Below are positions 12,585-24,207 of a DNA stretch of 64,000 nucleotides, one piece after another (positions within the stretch are counted from its first letter, which is position 1; each line of letters opens with the position of its first letter). Both the position numbers and the translations under genes were made by a program. The notes under the pieces were generated by a model. That model saw only the letters and a program-made list of their open reading frames with translations. It was not told the origin of the DNA and made no database searches. Origin of the DNA: Liolophura sinensis (Eukaryota; Mollusca; Polyplacophora; Chitonida; Chitonidae); assembly GCF_032854445.1 (NCBI RefSeq), contig NC_088295.1:37499385-37563384 (forward strand), given 5' to 3'.

Positions 12585-13025
12585 TTGTCCATGTGGCTCT
12601 TTGTTCAGATAATGAAGACACATTTTAAGGCTACTGTCGTATCACATATGATTGATGATTTCATTTTTGTAGGTCCCAAATATTCCATGAAAAGCAGTCA
12701 AGATCTTCAGAATTTCTTCTATCTTTGTGATGCTATAGGGGTTCCAATTAATCAATCAAAAACGGTTCAGCCCACTGCGGTAATTTAGGTGCATGGCATT
12801 TAAATAGACTCAAACAAGATGGAGGCTCGTCTTCCCAAAGATAAACTGGACAAAGCACGTGACTTGCTTTTACAATTAAAGTCTGGGGAAAAGGTGACAC
12901 TTTTAGAACTCCAATCTCTCCTTGGATATCTGAACTTTTGTTGCTTAGTCATCATTCCCGTCAGCGCTTTCCTCCACCGTATGCAAAACCTAATAGTGGG
13001 TCTTACTAAACGTGCTTTTAAGTAA
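12585..13025 (+). pseudogene. Reverse transcriptase remnant (Ngaro/DIRS type)
   Basis: The first block (12585-12788) holds the catalytic 'MIDDFIFVG' motif, the palm Asp-Asp pair, then 'LCDAIGVPINQSKTV'. A second block in the same frame (12819-13025), after two stops, holds 'MEARLPKDKLDKARDLLLQL' and 'LELQSLLGYLNFCCLVI', the connection region typical of DIRS/Ngaro elements. The upstream fingers domain is missing. No function is expected. Confidence 0.8.
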
Positions 13026-13029
13026 GGAG

Positions 13030-14350
13030 GCTAGAGCCGATATGTGAGCATGGCTAAATTTCCTGAACAACTTTAATGTGAAATCTTTCCTAAGTTTTCA
13101 AATTCGTGGCTTTGCTGCTGCTCTTGGCAATCAGTGGTTTGCTGGCCAGTGGCACGAACACACTAAGTACATTCACATTACAGACAGGAAACTATTCCCT
13201 ACAAGGGCCCGAGACTAAAAAATCACAGGATTTTATTCATGACCGATAATGCGGTCGTCGCGGAGATAATTAACAACATGTCGTGCATTTTATGCGAGTC
13301 TTTGTGAGTAACAGCATGTAGTTTTAACGACTCTGAAATGTATTTCTATTCCCTCTAAATATATAAGTGGAAAATTATACTTAGTAGCTGATCGACTGTC
13401 CCGTTTCCAAATCCAGGAAGCCCGACGCCTAGTGCCGTGATTGGAACCTCAGGCTGTAAATATTCCGCCAAAGAGTTACAGGCTGAAGTTAACAAACCAA
13501 TGCAACCTTCTTTAGCAAAGTGCACTAGAAAGAGCTATCGGAGAATGGTACACCAATTCATGTCTTTCCAGCAGGACAGATTCCCCAATGAGCCAGTTTT
13601 GTCTTCAACGCCGACAAAAATTGCAACGTACTTCGTCTCTTTCTGAGGAATTTTAGTGCTGTCACAATCTGTTCCAATATTTCAACCACTAGCTTTGTGC
13701 ATCACATTGACAAGAACCAGCAAGTTTGCAAGACCCAACAAGCCATTTCCTAATCCAAACAAATTAAAAGGGTTAAAAAGGCTTTAAACCCTCTTGCGAC
13801 ACCCGTCTACTTCTCATAATAACTAGACATTTGCATAATGTCCTCCCTTCCTATTTTCCAAGATCTCTGTTTAAGGCAATGTCCCTTTTAGCTTTTCATG
13901 CTTTCCTGCGTATAGGTGAAATTACAGTTACTCAAAACAACAACAGAGACACCATTTTACAAGTTAGGCACAATTTCACACTACACATGAGGAATTAGCT
14001 GCACTTACTGACTGTACTATTATAAAAACACTTGTACCCTGTAAATATACATCTCTCAGTTTCTCAAAATTCCGTCATCTCCCCAGGTAGGTCTCTTACT
14101 GAAGACATATTTACAACATTTCTCGACACTCATTCGACCCTTTAATTCAACTTAGCAACGACTCTCCTGTGTCTTACAATTATTTTTCCGGCACTTTAAA
14201 GGCTGCGTTGGAATTTATTGGGCTTAGCCCACAACGCTATAAGAGACACAGCTTCAGAATCGGAGCTACACAATGTGAGAGTACATCCGAATTAATATAT
14301 TCTGGACTCCATTTCACATGTGTCATGCGCCTGGGATTACTTCAGTGAAA
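13030..14350 (+). pseudogene. RNase H and tyrosine recombinase remnant
   Basis: In the same frame as the reverse transcriptase but with many stops. Near 13239 is an RNase H 'MTDNAVVAEIIN' motif. At about 13400 comes 'DRLSRFQIQEARRL'. 13437-13646 looks like the N-terminal SAM-like domain of a tyrosine recombinase ('KCTRKSYRRMVHQFMSFQQD'). Near 14247 is 'HSFRIGAT', which supplies the His-x-x-Arg box of the catalytic domain. The Tyr nucleophile is not identifiable with confidence. Confidence 0.75.
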
Positions 14351-14640
14351 TATAAAATTAGACCAGCACATATTAGGTCATCACATGGTATACTATACCT
14401 GGAGGCCAGAATTTAAACTGCTCCTTGTTTGTCTCTTTCTTTTTTCTATACGCAAATCATATCTATATGAGATATTTTTACTGTATAAATAAATGCCATT
14501 TTCGTGGCATAAAGGCCAGAATTTAACTGTATCATAGGTTGGCATCACTTCCTTGGTTTACCATATTTTTAATGGTATCGGTAGATAAGTTTTTCTTGTT
14601 TAGGAATTTAAACATGGGGGGGTCCTCAGTTTAACTGCAT

Positions 14641-14839
14641 GAATGCGGCCTCTGTGAGTTCAAGTCCAGATCATGCTCGCTTCCTCTCCGGCCGTACTTG
14701 GGAAGGTCTATCAGCAACTTGCAGATGATCATGGGTTTCCCCCCGGGCTCTGCCCGGTTTCCACCCACCATAATGCTGGCGTCGTATAAGTGAAATATTG
14801 TTGAGTACGGTGTAAAACACCAATCAAATAAATAAATAA
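14641..14839 (+). mobile_element. SINE-A, 5'-truncated, sense
   Basis: It begins in the B-box region ('ctgtgagttcaagtcc') and runs through the central body to 'gtacggtgtaaaacacc' and an AAATAAATAAA tail. It is inserted within the direct-repeat region of the Ngaro-type element. Confidence 0.82.
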
Positions 14840-15139
14840 ATTAAAGAGCACTGACTTCAGTTCTAAGGTTGGAAGTCAGTCCTTAACTCTTCCACACGTA
14901 CGATTAATGGCCTCGGAGGCCACAATTTAACTGCTCCATGACTTTACCCTTAACAAACTCTCATTTTGCGTTGAAACTGAGCTAGATATTGATGATCATC
15001 TGTTACATTTGAAGTAATAACAAATTCTCCATTCTCCAGTGATGTTAGGGACCTATTCCTATTAATGCCGTGTACTGACGTTATACTCCTGTCTATGGAG
15101 GGCAGCATTTAACTGCTCCAGGACATCGGAGGTCAGATT

Positions 15140-15560
15140 TTCCTTGTCCCCTAATTGTGAGTTAGATGCTGAAGCTGTGAAGGAAATCTATCAGCCTTCA
15201 TTGGATTTAAAGGAGACAACAGATAGTCCTGATGGTACATCTTACTTGGATCTATATTTGTACAAAGGCGAACGAGGTCTCCTTTCACACCGCCTTTACG
15301 ACAAAAGGGATAATTTCAATTTTGATATTGTAAATTATCCTTATTTAGATAGCAATATACCAAAGTGTCCTGCATATGGCGTATACATATCTGGCATTGT
15401 AGCATTTGTCAGATCTTGGGTTAATTGTGATGACTTTAATCTGCGTCACAAGTTGCTAGTTCAAAAACTAGTCAAGGATACTCCATCAAACGCCTTCATT
15501 CTAAGTTTCTCAAATTTTACAATGAGTATAACACTCTCGTTGGCAGGTATGGACAGAGCG
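15140..15560 (+). pseudogene. C-terminal fragment of an RT-type retroelement protein
   Basis: The segment contains 'IYQPSLDLKETTDSPDGTSY', 'LYDKRDNFNFDIVNYPYLDS' and 'PAYGVYISGIVAF'. This signature recurs at the end of reverse-transcriptase polyproteins in many invertebrates and fish; I cannot settle the clade (Penelope-like or other). A one-base loss near 15475 shifts the rest into another frame, where 'GYSIKRLHSKFLKFYNEY' continues. The catalytic domain is absent. It abuts the Ngaro-type repeats but is a separate element. Confidence 0.65.
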
Positions 15561-15569
15561 TTCAGAATC

Positions 15570-15730
15570 TCTGGTGATCTGCATTGTGATCAACCTCACA
15601 GACGGCGCTGTTAATCCTATGTACATATCTATCACGTACATGGTATTTAACAACATAGATGGCGCTGGTTGCCCAGTGTAAACGTCTATCTTGTATGTCA
15701 TGTGTAACATCATGGATGGCCCCTCTTGTA
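15570..15730. repeat. ~60-bp diverged tandem repeat
   Basis: Three imperfect units carry 'acatagatggcgctg'-like and 'tatgtacatatctatc'-like blocks, visible as a 20-residue periodicity in the minus-strand frame at 15510-15734. Short and decayed. Confidence 0.5.
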
Positions 15731-15934
15731 GCATGAGATCTTTACATATTAACGGGAAAGACGTAATCGTCCGTTACTTTTGATTCACAGTCTGATCGGT
15801 TATGGTTTGTAACGCTCGTCATTTTCAAACTGTATCTAATACCGCTTAACCTGGGGATAAGGGCCGAAAAGGTAGCCATGCTCATTACATGGTACTTGTT
15901 TAATTGTTATTTGACCTGGAACTCATTCACGGAC

Positions 15935-16165
15935 TACGAATTTGAACTTTGATATGGAATTCATGCCTGGAATATCCATTGTCTGCCCGGCATCATTGGA
16001 AACTGATGACCGCTTCTCTCTTGTGTGTTACCTGCTTTATTTCTTATTTGTATCATTTCTTACATACCTTTGTCTTTGGGAGTTAGTGTTAAACGTTGTT
16101 TTGGAAATGGATCTTGCGATTATCGACTTGGAACGCCTTTTACGGACTACGAATGGTATATGAAT
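15935..16165 (+). repeat. Dispersed repeat, unknown family, copy 2
   Basis: Similar to 6975-7165, with the shared 16-base stretch 'aacgttgttttggaaa' and the same order of blocks. A short extra copy of 'gacctggaac-c-ttcacggactacgaa' lies just upstream at 15912-15940 and again at 16125-16155, so this copy has an internal direct repeat. Confidence 0.5.
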
Positions 16166-16169
16166 GTCG

Positions 16170-17409
16170 GACATGGCGCCTATATTTAGATAACTCTCGC
16201 TTCTCACAGGCTAAGCTTAATTTCAAATAAAGATTGAATCGACTTACGTATGTTTAACTTAGGCCTAATGTCTCTTCCTGGCCAGAGTCTTCGGGTGGGG
16301 CGATAACAGTTTCACTGTCATCTGTGGCCCTTTTTGCACCACCACCTTTGCATAATTCCACAATTTATTCAAGAAATTTGAAATTTTTGGAGCATTACGT
16401 TGGCATAATCCACTTCGTACAAGTGTGTTGTATGTACCTGTATATTTCTAATTATGTCCCAATTTTCGTTATATGCAAAATATTCGTCATTTATAATAAA
16501 TGACCTAAACCTCAACTGTTCTAAGTTATTGTCACCTTTTCGTTAACATTACCTAGCTCGTCTCTGACCAGTCATCGGTGTCTATCCCGACATAAATATT
16601 TTTCTCATATTTACAAGATTTTTTCTCGTAAAAAAATAAAATATTCGGGGAGAAAATGCAGTAATTACGGTAAACAAAATTATTTTTTTATAATTAAAAT
16701 ATTTCTCTCGTTATTGCGATATATTTTCCCTGGAGTTTTTATTTTTTTTTTCTGAGTGTGACACTTGAAATCTCCCGACATCGATTTTACTCTTGTGTGC
16801 AAACCTATCCAATAAAGGATTTTTAGACGTTTAGATTAAAACAATGTACAGCGTAAACCACTTGTACATTACAAAAAAATGTTTTGCATTTTTTTAGCAA
16901 CTTACAGTCAACCGGCAATGAACTTGCAGTGAACCGCTTGAATGACGATTGTGTGCCAAGGATGGGCTAAACTCTGGTGCCTTGAATAAGCCAGATAGCT
17001 GTTCCAATTGGTGCATCCATACGCATGAGCAAAACGGGTCATACGCGGGATAAACATGGTCATTCATGCCTATGCTACAGTATTACAGACTTAGAGAAAA
17101 GCCGAATATTCAGCCTAGGTATAATTTGTCTGATTCCTATTTGATACTATCTTTTCACAAAGACTCGCATAAAATGCACGAAACATGCTGAAATGCGTGT
17201 GACTACCCTGAGTGTAATGCTTTAACTTAGCCACATGGACTTGTTTGCCCAGCAGGGAAGACTTTTCGGTCATGCGCACTGAAAATAGCTATCTAGCTTG
17301 TTGAACGTCATGACCGCCTCGAGGCCTGCAGGACAAAATCCAGTGTAATGTCGACCATTCTTTACTACCAGTTACATTTGTTTTCTAGGCTTGACGGCAC
17401 GAGTTCGGG
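16170..17409. other. Upstream region of MFS copy A, nothing recognised
   Basis: Non-coding DNA with AT-rich, partly self-complementary tracts at 16600-16760. It would contain the promoter and 5' UTR of copy A, but no TATA box or other element can be assigned. Confidence 0.4.
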
Positions 17410-17478
17410 ATGGTGCAACATAAGGATACAAAACAGGCAAAAGAAGGATGTGGACTTGGAGGTATGAACACAGCAAAT

Positions 17479-17522
17479 CACAGTCGTTAAATGCGTCCCA
17501 TCACAGTCGTTAAATGCGTCCC
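17479..17522 (+). repeat. 22-bp direct duplication in intron 1 of copy A
   Basis: 'acagtcgttaaatgcgtccc' occurs twice in tandem, immediately after exon 1. Confidence 0.85.
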
Positions 17523-19023
17523 AACGATATTTTAAACACTTAATGTGTAAACAGTATTTTCTCTAGCTTTCTTCTCTAAACATTTTTTAGATTTAATAAG
17601 ACTCAGTTGTGAGTTTTTTCACGAACATTCCACATCGCGTTAAGTATAGACTGAAGCCTTAAATGTAGATAGCATATATGTATCTTTAGAATAACACAGC
17701 TTCTAAAAGTTACGTCGCAGTAAGGGACTATAAGAATCAGTCAAATTTGGTACTGGATTGTCTTTTTGCTATGTATTAACCTATGTTTTTTTTTTTAATC
17801 CATTGTTCTTCAAGCCGCTGGAACCTGTCTGGCTGCTTCATTATTGATGTTTATGTGTTCAACGACTGCTATACTTTACATATATATAGTAGAACTAAAG
17901 ACCATGTTTCATTCCACCCAAACTCAAGGTAAGTTCAATCCATTTTCGCCGTAAGAACAAAGGCTTAAATCAGGAGGTTTTTCACATTTCACAGTGGCTC
18001 TAACATAACCACTTTCCCATGCATGAACAGCATATAATAATGAAACGGGTGACATAAACTCAACTCTATAGATACGGTCATTATGCTTTAACTGGCAGGT
18101 AGAGTGCCTCTTATAGTTATATATGCAATTAGTGATGTCAGTGAATGAAAATCTTCCGATTTAATCATGCTAGTTTCAAAATTGGATTATAGTACCTAAC
18201 CGACACTTATCCATATAGCACGTTATAATTACCTGAAAAACACTTGGTTTTATGTGGATGCCCTGAACAAACTCGTGCTTTGTAATCTTGCTGAAATCTC
18301 ATTAACCCAAAGTTATTACAATAATGATACTGCACTTTTTTAAGAAAAATAATTGGGGTAACTTAATGATTTGATGGCGGTAACCTGCTGATATAAAGAG
18401 CTGACATAGTAATTTGCTGAGCAGACATCATGATTAGTAAATTTCCTTGATTTGAAAATTTGTCAATTTAAATACAATTATATTCACAAACAAATGTCTG
18501 TCAAAATATGAATCTGAGCATTGATTTTGCACAGACTCGTAAGGAAACACAGGGAAATGGAGAGTATGGTGATTTACCGTGATAATTTTGAGATCCTATT
18601 AAGGAATGTAATACGGATAATTGGAAGATACGATAATTAGCTGATGTCCTTATTATCTGTGACGGCTGCCGTGGAAATTAGGGTAGAGTGGGCATGAAGA
18701 GAAAGCAAGGGCGACACCATCGGTGTTTTGTTTATCAATCGTCCATCTGGTCCTAGTCCTGACTTATAGTAAGCGCATATGTACGACAGAAGTAATGACA
18801 CTAACTTGTTGTTAAGAATTGAAACACACTGGGTGCAATTTCTGGGTATGTCTATGGTCAATGTCCTATTGAAATAATATGTAGCCGAATACCGTTTGAG
18901 TGCTGTAGTCAGTGTTCCCAATCAGGCAAACCAGTCACATTCTTATACCAGTTGAAGAAAAAAAAGAAAGAAATAGAGACAGATCCCCTGGTGAGGAGAA
19001 TTGACATAGGAAAAAAACATAAC

Positions 19024-19195
19024 AAAACGCCTTCTCAACTTTCTATATCCTGTTATATTCAATAACATTGAAACTGCATGTTATTTTCAAGGAATGTTTT
19101 CATGTTATTTTCAAGGAATGTTTTCTTGAAAATAACATGAACTTCGAAACTGCAGTTGCAATATAACAGAATGTAGAAAGTTGAGAAGGCGTTTT
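19024..19195. mobile_element. Foldback/MITE hairpin in intron 2 of copy A
   Basis: Perfect 21-bp inverted arms lie at 19024-19044 and 19175-19195, starting AAAACGCCTTCTC. Pairing continues inward almost to the centre with few mismatches ('tgttattttcaag' on both arms), so the whole 172 bp can fold into one hairpin. There is no coding capacity. The right arm abuts a stray copy of the exon 3 end. Confidence 0.8.
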
Positions 19196-19231
19196 ATCAC
19201 CAGTGATATTCATCGTGCAGTTCATGGTCGG
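19195..19231 (+). repeat. Stray 37-bp copy of the exon 3 end
   Basis: Positions 19195-19231 repeat 19703-19739 with one mismatch, copying the last coding bases of exon 3 of copy A up to the splice point. The GT donor is not kept (GGAATAAC here, GGTCAGTG in the exon). It starts exactly at the outer edge of the hairpin's right arm. Confidence 0.85.
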
Positions 19232-19999
19232 AATAACTGCAATTTCAAACTTCATGTCCTAAACAGTGGTAAATTGTCTGTTCTGGGGTCAGTATTACAA
19301 AGAGCGAGTGTTAACGCTATGTGAGTTGTAACCACCATGGCGACGTATCTCTACGGCATGTTTCGTCTCGGCAGCTATGTTTGTATGCTATACCTCTTTG
19401 TAAAACGAGCACAATATACGACGAAATAGGACTTTCTATCAGTAAAATTGTTAAAATTTATTGTGAAAAATAAAACCATCCTTGTCCTGGTCTTTTTTTG
19501 GCCTAACCACCTGTATTACTTGTGATTGCAGCAGAGATACATTCCGCCAGTCATATGATAGGCAAGCTCTTCATCCTGCCTTTTGCCGCCCTCTATGCTA
19601 GACTGCGCTTTTATGGAACGTGTCTGGTCGGATTTCTTGTATTAGGCGGAGGCATTCTGCTCATGGCGTTAGCAACGTGGATTCCGGAAACATTCACAAA
19701 AATATCACCAGTGATATTCATCGTGCAGTTCATGATCGGTCAGTGTTGATCACTTATGACGTTTACAGATTCGGTACATTCGAAGAAAACAACATACTCT
19801 TGTAATGTTACGGGTAGCTATTCACGAATACAGTAACAATTTACTTATTATAATAACATATCAACGCTCCGATCGAAGACTAAATATTTATGTGCGTAGT
19901 TAATAAATGAAACCTTAGTCAGTTTAACACCCTTAACCCAGTCCCCAAGTGACTATGTTAGGGATTTACCTTGAGATGTTTATCACGTATAAGTGTGAA

Positions 20000-20240
20000 G
20001 CTATTCTTTGCAACCACAAGGTTTCTTCCAACCACAAATGTAATAAGCAATGATCTACGCTGGTGTGTGCGTTTCTTCAGTCTTGCCTTCCGCCAATATG
20101 GTGTGCACATTTGTACGAAACGCGTTGGTAAGTTCGTAAATAGCTTGTTTACCCTGGTTTCTTCGGTTTTAACCACACACAATACTGACAGCCAGGTAAA
20201 ATTTCTTGGGTCTGGCGTTAAACAACAATCAAATAAAAAG
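20000..20240 (+). mobile_element. Possible diverged SINE with 'gcgttaaacaacaatc' tail
   Basis: The segment ends 'ggtctggcgttaaacaacaa' then 'tcaaataaaaag', a SINE-type tail different from that of SINE-A. The upstream body is not recognised. The overlapping 96- and 99-codon frames on opposite strands fit repeat sequence better than genes. Confidence 0.4.
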
Positions 20241-20552
20241 AAGGTAAGCGGCGTCATTTAAGTCACATATTCGTAAGAAATCGTAACAATTGCCTTAATT
20301 AAAAACAAATCAATTGACACTTAAGAGAATCTTCGTCAGCATAGGTGATACGTGATTTATTACTCCTAGATTTATTTATTTATCAAACAACAATCCGATC
20401 AATAAATGATAAATATAAAGGCAACTGCGGACATTTAAGTCACATATTCGTAACAATTACCTTAATTAAAAACAAATCAATTAACGCTTAACAGAGAATC
20501 TACGTCAGCAAAAGTGATACGTGATTTGTTATTCCTAGATTATTTATTTATG
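20222..20552 (+). repeat. ~165-bp tandem duplication at the end of intron 3, copy A
   Basis: The block with 'taagtcacatattcgta', 'ccttaattaaaaacaaatca', 'gatacgtgattt' and 'tatttattta' occurs at about 20222-20384 and again at 20386-20550, about 85-90% alike by eye. The second copy ends just before the exon 4 acceptor. Confidence 0.75.
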
Positions 20553-21599
20553 TTGCAGCTAACGGGCGAGCATACTTGTACTTTCTAATCCTGTTGAATG
20601 CAATGGAGACGTTCCAGAAACGTCATACGGGAAAAGTTGTTTCCTTCCTGACTGCTATGCCAGGTGTGGGGCAGATGTCCTTTACTTTCTTGTACACAAA
20701 CCGATTTGCTGATATCAGCAAAACCACGCCCTACTTTCTTCTTGCATTTGCTCTGGTAGCTGTGTCCGTGGTTATATATGTCATCGTCTACAGTATAGGT
20801 CGTAGACGCAAAGATAATGAAGAGGAACTTCTGGTGACAGCAGGAGGTGATCCCACTGTGTCTGGTGAGAGCAATGGCGACTCTACGGACACAAAAGCAG
20901 CGGTGTTTGAGAGTCAGAACAGTGCTGATAAAACTTCGAGTGACTCCGCAGACCCCGTAAGTAGGAAAGACATGTTGCTTACGTGCAAGTTCCACTTGTT
21001 TTGTCTGGACTGTGACGTTAATTTGTTCAACAAACTACGTTTTCTACGTTAACGTAGGCCTCTATTTACAATCCATGGGAAAGGACGACATTAAGTCCAT
21101 GGTTGTCGCGACAATGATGGGTGTAATGATTGTTAGTCGAGTGATGTCAGGGGTTGTATACGACGTCTTACAACTGGATTCGCGCAAAATTCTGTTGATT
21201 TTGATGTCGTCTCTGACAAACGTCTTCGGCTTTGTAATACTCCTTTTGTGGATGGATAACAATGTTGGATATACGTATCATCTGCTCTTATGGGTATGAC
21301 GCTTGGGGTTTCCTTTCCATGTACTGTATCATTCAGTAAGCAGATATTTGGCTTGAAAAGCACTGCTGCGGTTCAGTCAATACTCATGTCATCGGTTGGC
21401 ATCTTCACATGTGTATTCAGTATAATAACCGGTGTCTTGTATGATAGATCAGCGGATGCAAATTCTTCCGGTCAAGATCAGGTATGCTTTGGTAAACATT
21501 GTTACATATTGGCGTATCAAATTTGGACGCTCCTTGCTCTTGTTGCCCCAGTGTTTCTAATTGCATTACTATATAAGTATAAACACCAATAGAGTGTAG

Positions 21600-23200
21600 C
21601 ATCAAACATTATTCAAAGGTGTCGGGATATTTATGTTCTAGGGCATATAGTTAAGGCATACAGAAAGAGTAGTTGTCTAATTTAAACATCCCGTATACAT
21701 ATATAGTGCATATAGATGCCACATATTGAAAGAGTAGTTGTCTAATTTAAATATCCCGTTTACACATATAGTGCAAATAGATATCACATGTTGAAAGTGT
21801 AGTTGTCTGATTTAAACATCCCGTATACACATACAATTGTACCAAAACTGCCAGGATTAAGAACGCGGTAAACATGAAATCTTCACATCAGGGTATTTGC
21901 CAATCTGAATAAATTCAGCTGGATATATGTAGAAATATCTATATTTATACAAATAACAACGACTAAATCCTATACTTTTTTGGTATAGATGGGTTCACGT
22001 TAAACATTTGGTTTTTCAGTGTTGTATGTCAAACGTCAATGAGGAAGGAGTTTCGAGAACGTTTTGAGAAAGGTGATAAATAATACATAATAATGATATA
22101 ATGAGGAATTAACACTTCACACAGGTTCAAAAATATATAATTATAAGACGTCTCTCTTTCTTTTATACTTTTTCATGTCTGAACTTTTTTCCTTTTCTTT
22201 TTACATTATATTTTATTTATTTTGTTGTTATAATTTTCTTTTTTAAATACACTCTTTTTTATGTTTTAACTTTTTTCTTTCATACATTTACATATGATAT
22301 TTTTTAAAATAATATTTCTACTGTTTTAATCCAGAACTTTATTCTCCCGGCGTGTACACGTACATAATTGCTGAAATAATCTCGCTAATGTGAGGCAGTG
22401 ACTTCTGATGTGCCACTGGGTCTGAAAAACGAATTAGCATACCGTCTCATCTGGTATTGATGCCAACTTACATTATCATGAGACCAAAGCTGTACGGGAA
22501 GGTAATAAATAAAGAAAATACTGTGTTTCATTAACAAGTATGAAATAAAACAGAGAGACATGTGACTGCTTGTGATAAGTAGTTTTAGCGTTAAATCCTA
22601 ATGAAGTCGCCCAACTTAGGTCGAGATGTTATACCCTTCTGGACCTGTTCTTCAGACCGCTTTCACTATTGACGTCTGACAGACTGTGTATATTATTTCC
22701 AAACAGCATTTATGATTATTTTATACACAAACTTCACTCTTCCATAAAATGGTCAACGAAAAACGAAAAAGATAATAAAAAAAGTATAAAAAAATAAAAA
22801 TATAAAAGGTAGAAAATTTAAATAATGTTCGAAATGTTTATTTTCAAACGTAGTGTTTATTTACTTTTTTAGAACTATTTTCGGTTAGATTTCCGGAGAC
22901 AGTTATATGCACGTGTTTTTATGGCTAGATTTGAACTCTAAACGAACTGACCGCATAATGTTCTCTTGGTTAACTTAACTGTTTACATTAGGTTATTACG
23001 TAATAAGACTTGTAAATTGTCAGTTTTATCTTACTTTCTATATCCGTTCATTTTGTTGTGAATCAAAGACCAGAGTCTATATTTATGGCCTCTCTCAAAA
23101 TACATGTAATATATCTGTATCAGACCAGTGCCTGCACTAAATGCGACCCACTTCAAGTTCAATTATTGTCGGTTTTAGAACCAACAACTAGATGTTTCTG
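21600..23200. other. 3' flank of copy A; AT-rich DNA
   Basis: Holds the 65-bp repeat (21663-21835), T-rich tracts at 22140-22330 and A-rich tracts at 22755-22830. No gene is supported; the frame at 23058-23327 runs into a SINE. Confidence 0.45.
21663..21835 (+). repeat. 65-bp tandem repeat, 2.7 units
   Basis: 'gaaagagtagttgtctaatt' starts units at 21663, 21728 and (diverged) 21793. Just downstream of copy A. Confidence 0.88.
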
Positions 23201-23440
23201 TATTTATTTGATTAGTGTTTTACACCGTACTCAAGAATATTTCACTTATACGAAGGCGGCCAGCATTATTGTGGGTGGAAACCGGGCGGAGCCCGGGGGA
23301 AACCCACGACCACCCGCAGCTTGCTAACAGACCTTCCCACGTACGGCCTGAGAGGCAGCCAGCATGAGCTGGTCTTGAACTAACAGCGACCGCATTGGTG
23401 AGAGGCTTCTGGGTCATTGCGCTAACCAACTGAGCAATGA
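23201..23440 (-). mobile_element. SINE-A, nearly full, antisense
   Basis: Runs from the TTTATTTG tail through the conserved body to a partial tRNA-like head ending 'gctaaccaactgagcaatga', the complement of the A-box region. Confidence 0.85.
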
Positions 23441-23659
23441 TATAATAACATACTATGTACATGTATGTACTTGAGTGCATGTATGATGATGTTTTAAGCG
23501 TGTTTAAAGCATGTCGTGCACATGACTTTAATGTCATAGGTGTCTAAGGCATGTGTGACTGTTTTCATATGTATTTTCGTGAACAAACAGCGGTACCCCA
23601 CTGTTACCTATTCATGTCGGCTATTACCACAGCTTGTACCCAAGACTGCACTACAGATG

Positions 23660-23661
23660 TG

Positions 23662-23720
<59 letters not shown>
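23660..23720. repeat. (TA)n microsatellite
   Basis: A TA dinucleotide run of about 60 bases. Confidence 0.97.
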
Positions 23721-23723
<3 letters not shown>

Positions 23724-24207
23724 TCTATAGAAGCTTTGCATATTTGATTGCCCCGTTTTTATGTCCTTTCATCATCAACATGTGATCTATTTAAATGTAC
23801 AATTGCTGTCTGATTCTGCTATTTCAGGAATCGGTGTTTATTAATGCTCAACTGATAAAGATGCATAAATCATAAATATAAACAATTGTTTATTTTGAAA
23901 ATTTGCCGTTTCCTAGTAAATGCATTTACGTATATAGCCACAAGATTCACACATATTTAACCTCCATATCGCAGGAAATATAAGTGAATTATATGTATCT
24001 ACTTATATTAAGAGAACAAATATTGTGATATTTTACATATTTAGACCTTTGCATGTAGTATCTATCATCGCTTTAAGTGGGAGCACTTGAAAAGATGCAG
24101 GGAGTAATCGTCGCTGATTGAATGGAGTTACGGAAGGACAAGTCCAGGGCAAGCTGAATTTTAGGTACTGCACATTTATACAGAATTTAATCCTACAAAT
24201 TCCGGCC

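Larger units (their letters stand above)
11220..15140 (+). mobile_element. Degraded Ngaro/DIRS-type YR retrotransposon
   Basis: Coding remnants occur in a fixed order on one strand: SGNH-hydrolase-like end (11286-11543), reverse transcriptase (12585-13025), RNase H motif (about 13239) and tyrosine recombinase (13437-14350). This order, with SGNH and YR modules, is characteristic of Ngaro-like retroelements. After the coding part, a short motif of the form AGGCCA-AATTTAACTGCTCC recurs at about 14404, 14511, 14910 and 15101. That suits the split direct repeats of Ngaro rather than LTRs. Many stops and two nested SINEs (12171-12515, 14641-14839) show it is dead. Outer limits are approximate. Confidence 0.75.
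17410..21592 (+). pseudogene. MFS transporter copy A (nodulin-like/NFD4-related), frameshifted
   Basis: Four exons are supported by GT-AG sites and by alignment with copies B and D: 17410-17461 (ATG start, 17 codons), 17815-17928, 19532-19738 and 20559-21592, all with phase-1 introns. Exon 4 starts 'ANGRAYLYFL', matching NGRSG in B and NGRCG in D. The C-terminus keeps 'VLYDRSAD' and the Cys-Phe-Gly-x-x-Cys-Tyr motif. Two breaks disrupt exon 4. One extra T in a TTTT run near 20998-21001 shifts the frame before 'VTLICSTNYVFYVNVGLYL'. About 4 bases are missing near 21270, before 'VSSALMGMTLGV'. It would be a multi-pass membrane transporter of unknown substrate. The first break could be a sequencing error; two breaks make a pseudogene likelier. 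AATAAA occurs at 21908-21913. Confidence 0.75.

Noticed and set aside
19971-20261. 96-codon plus and 99-codon minus frames
   Set aside because: They overlap on opposite strands and end in a SINE-type tail; intronic repeat sequence is the simpler reading.
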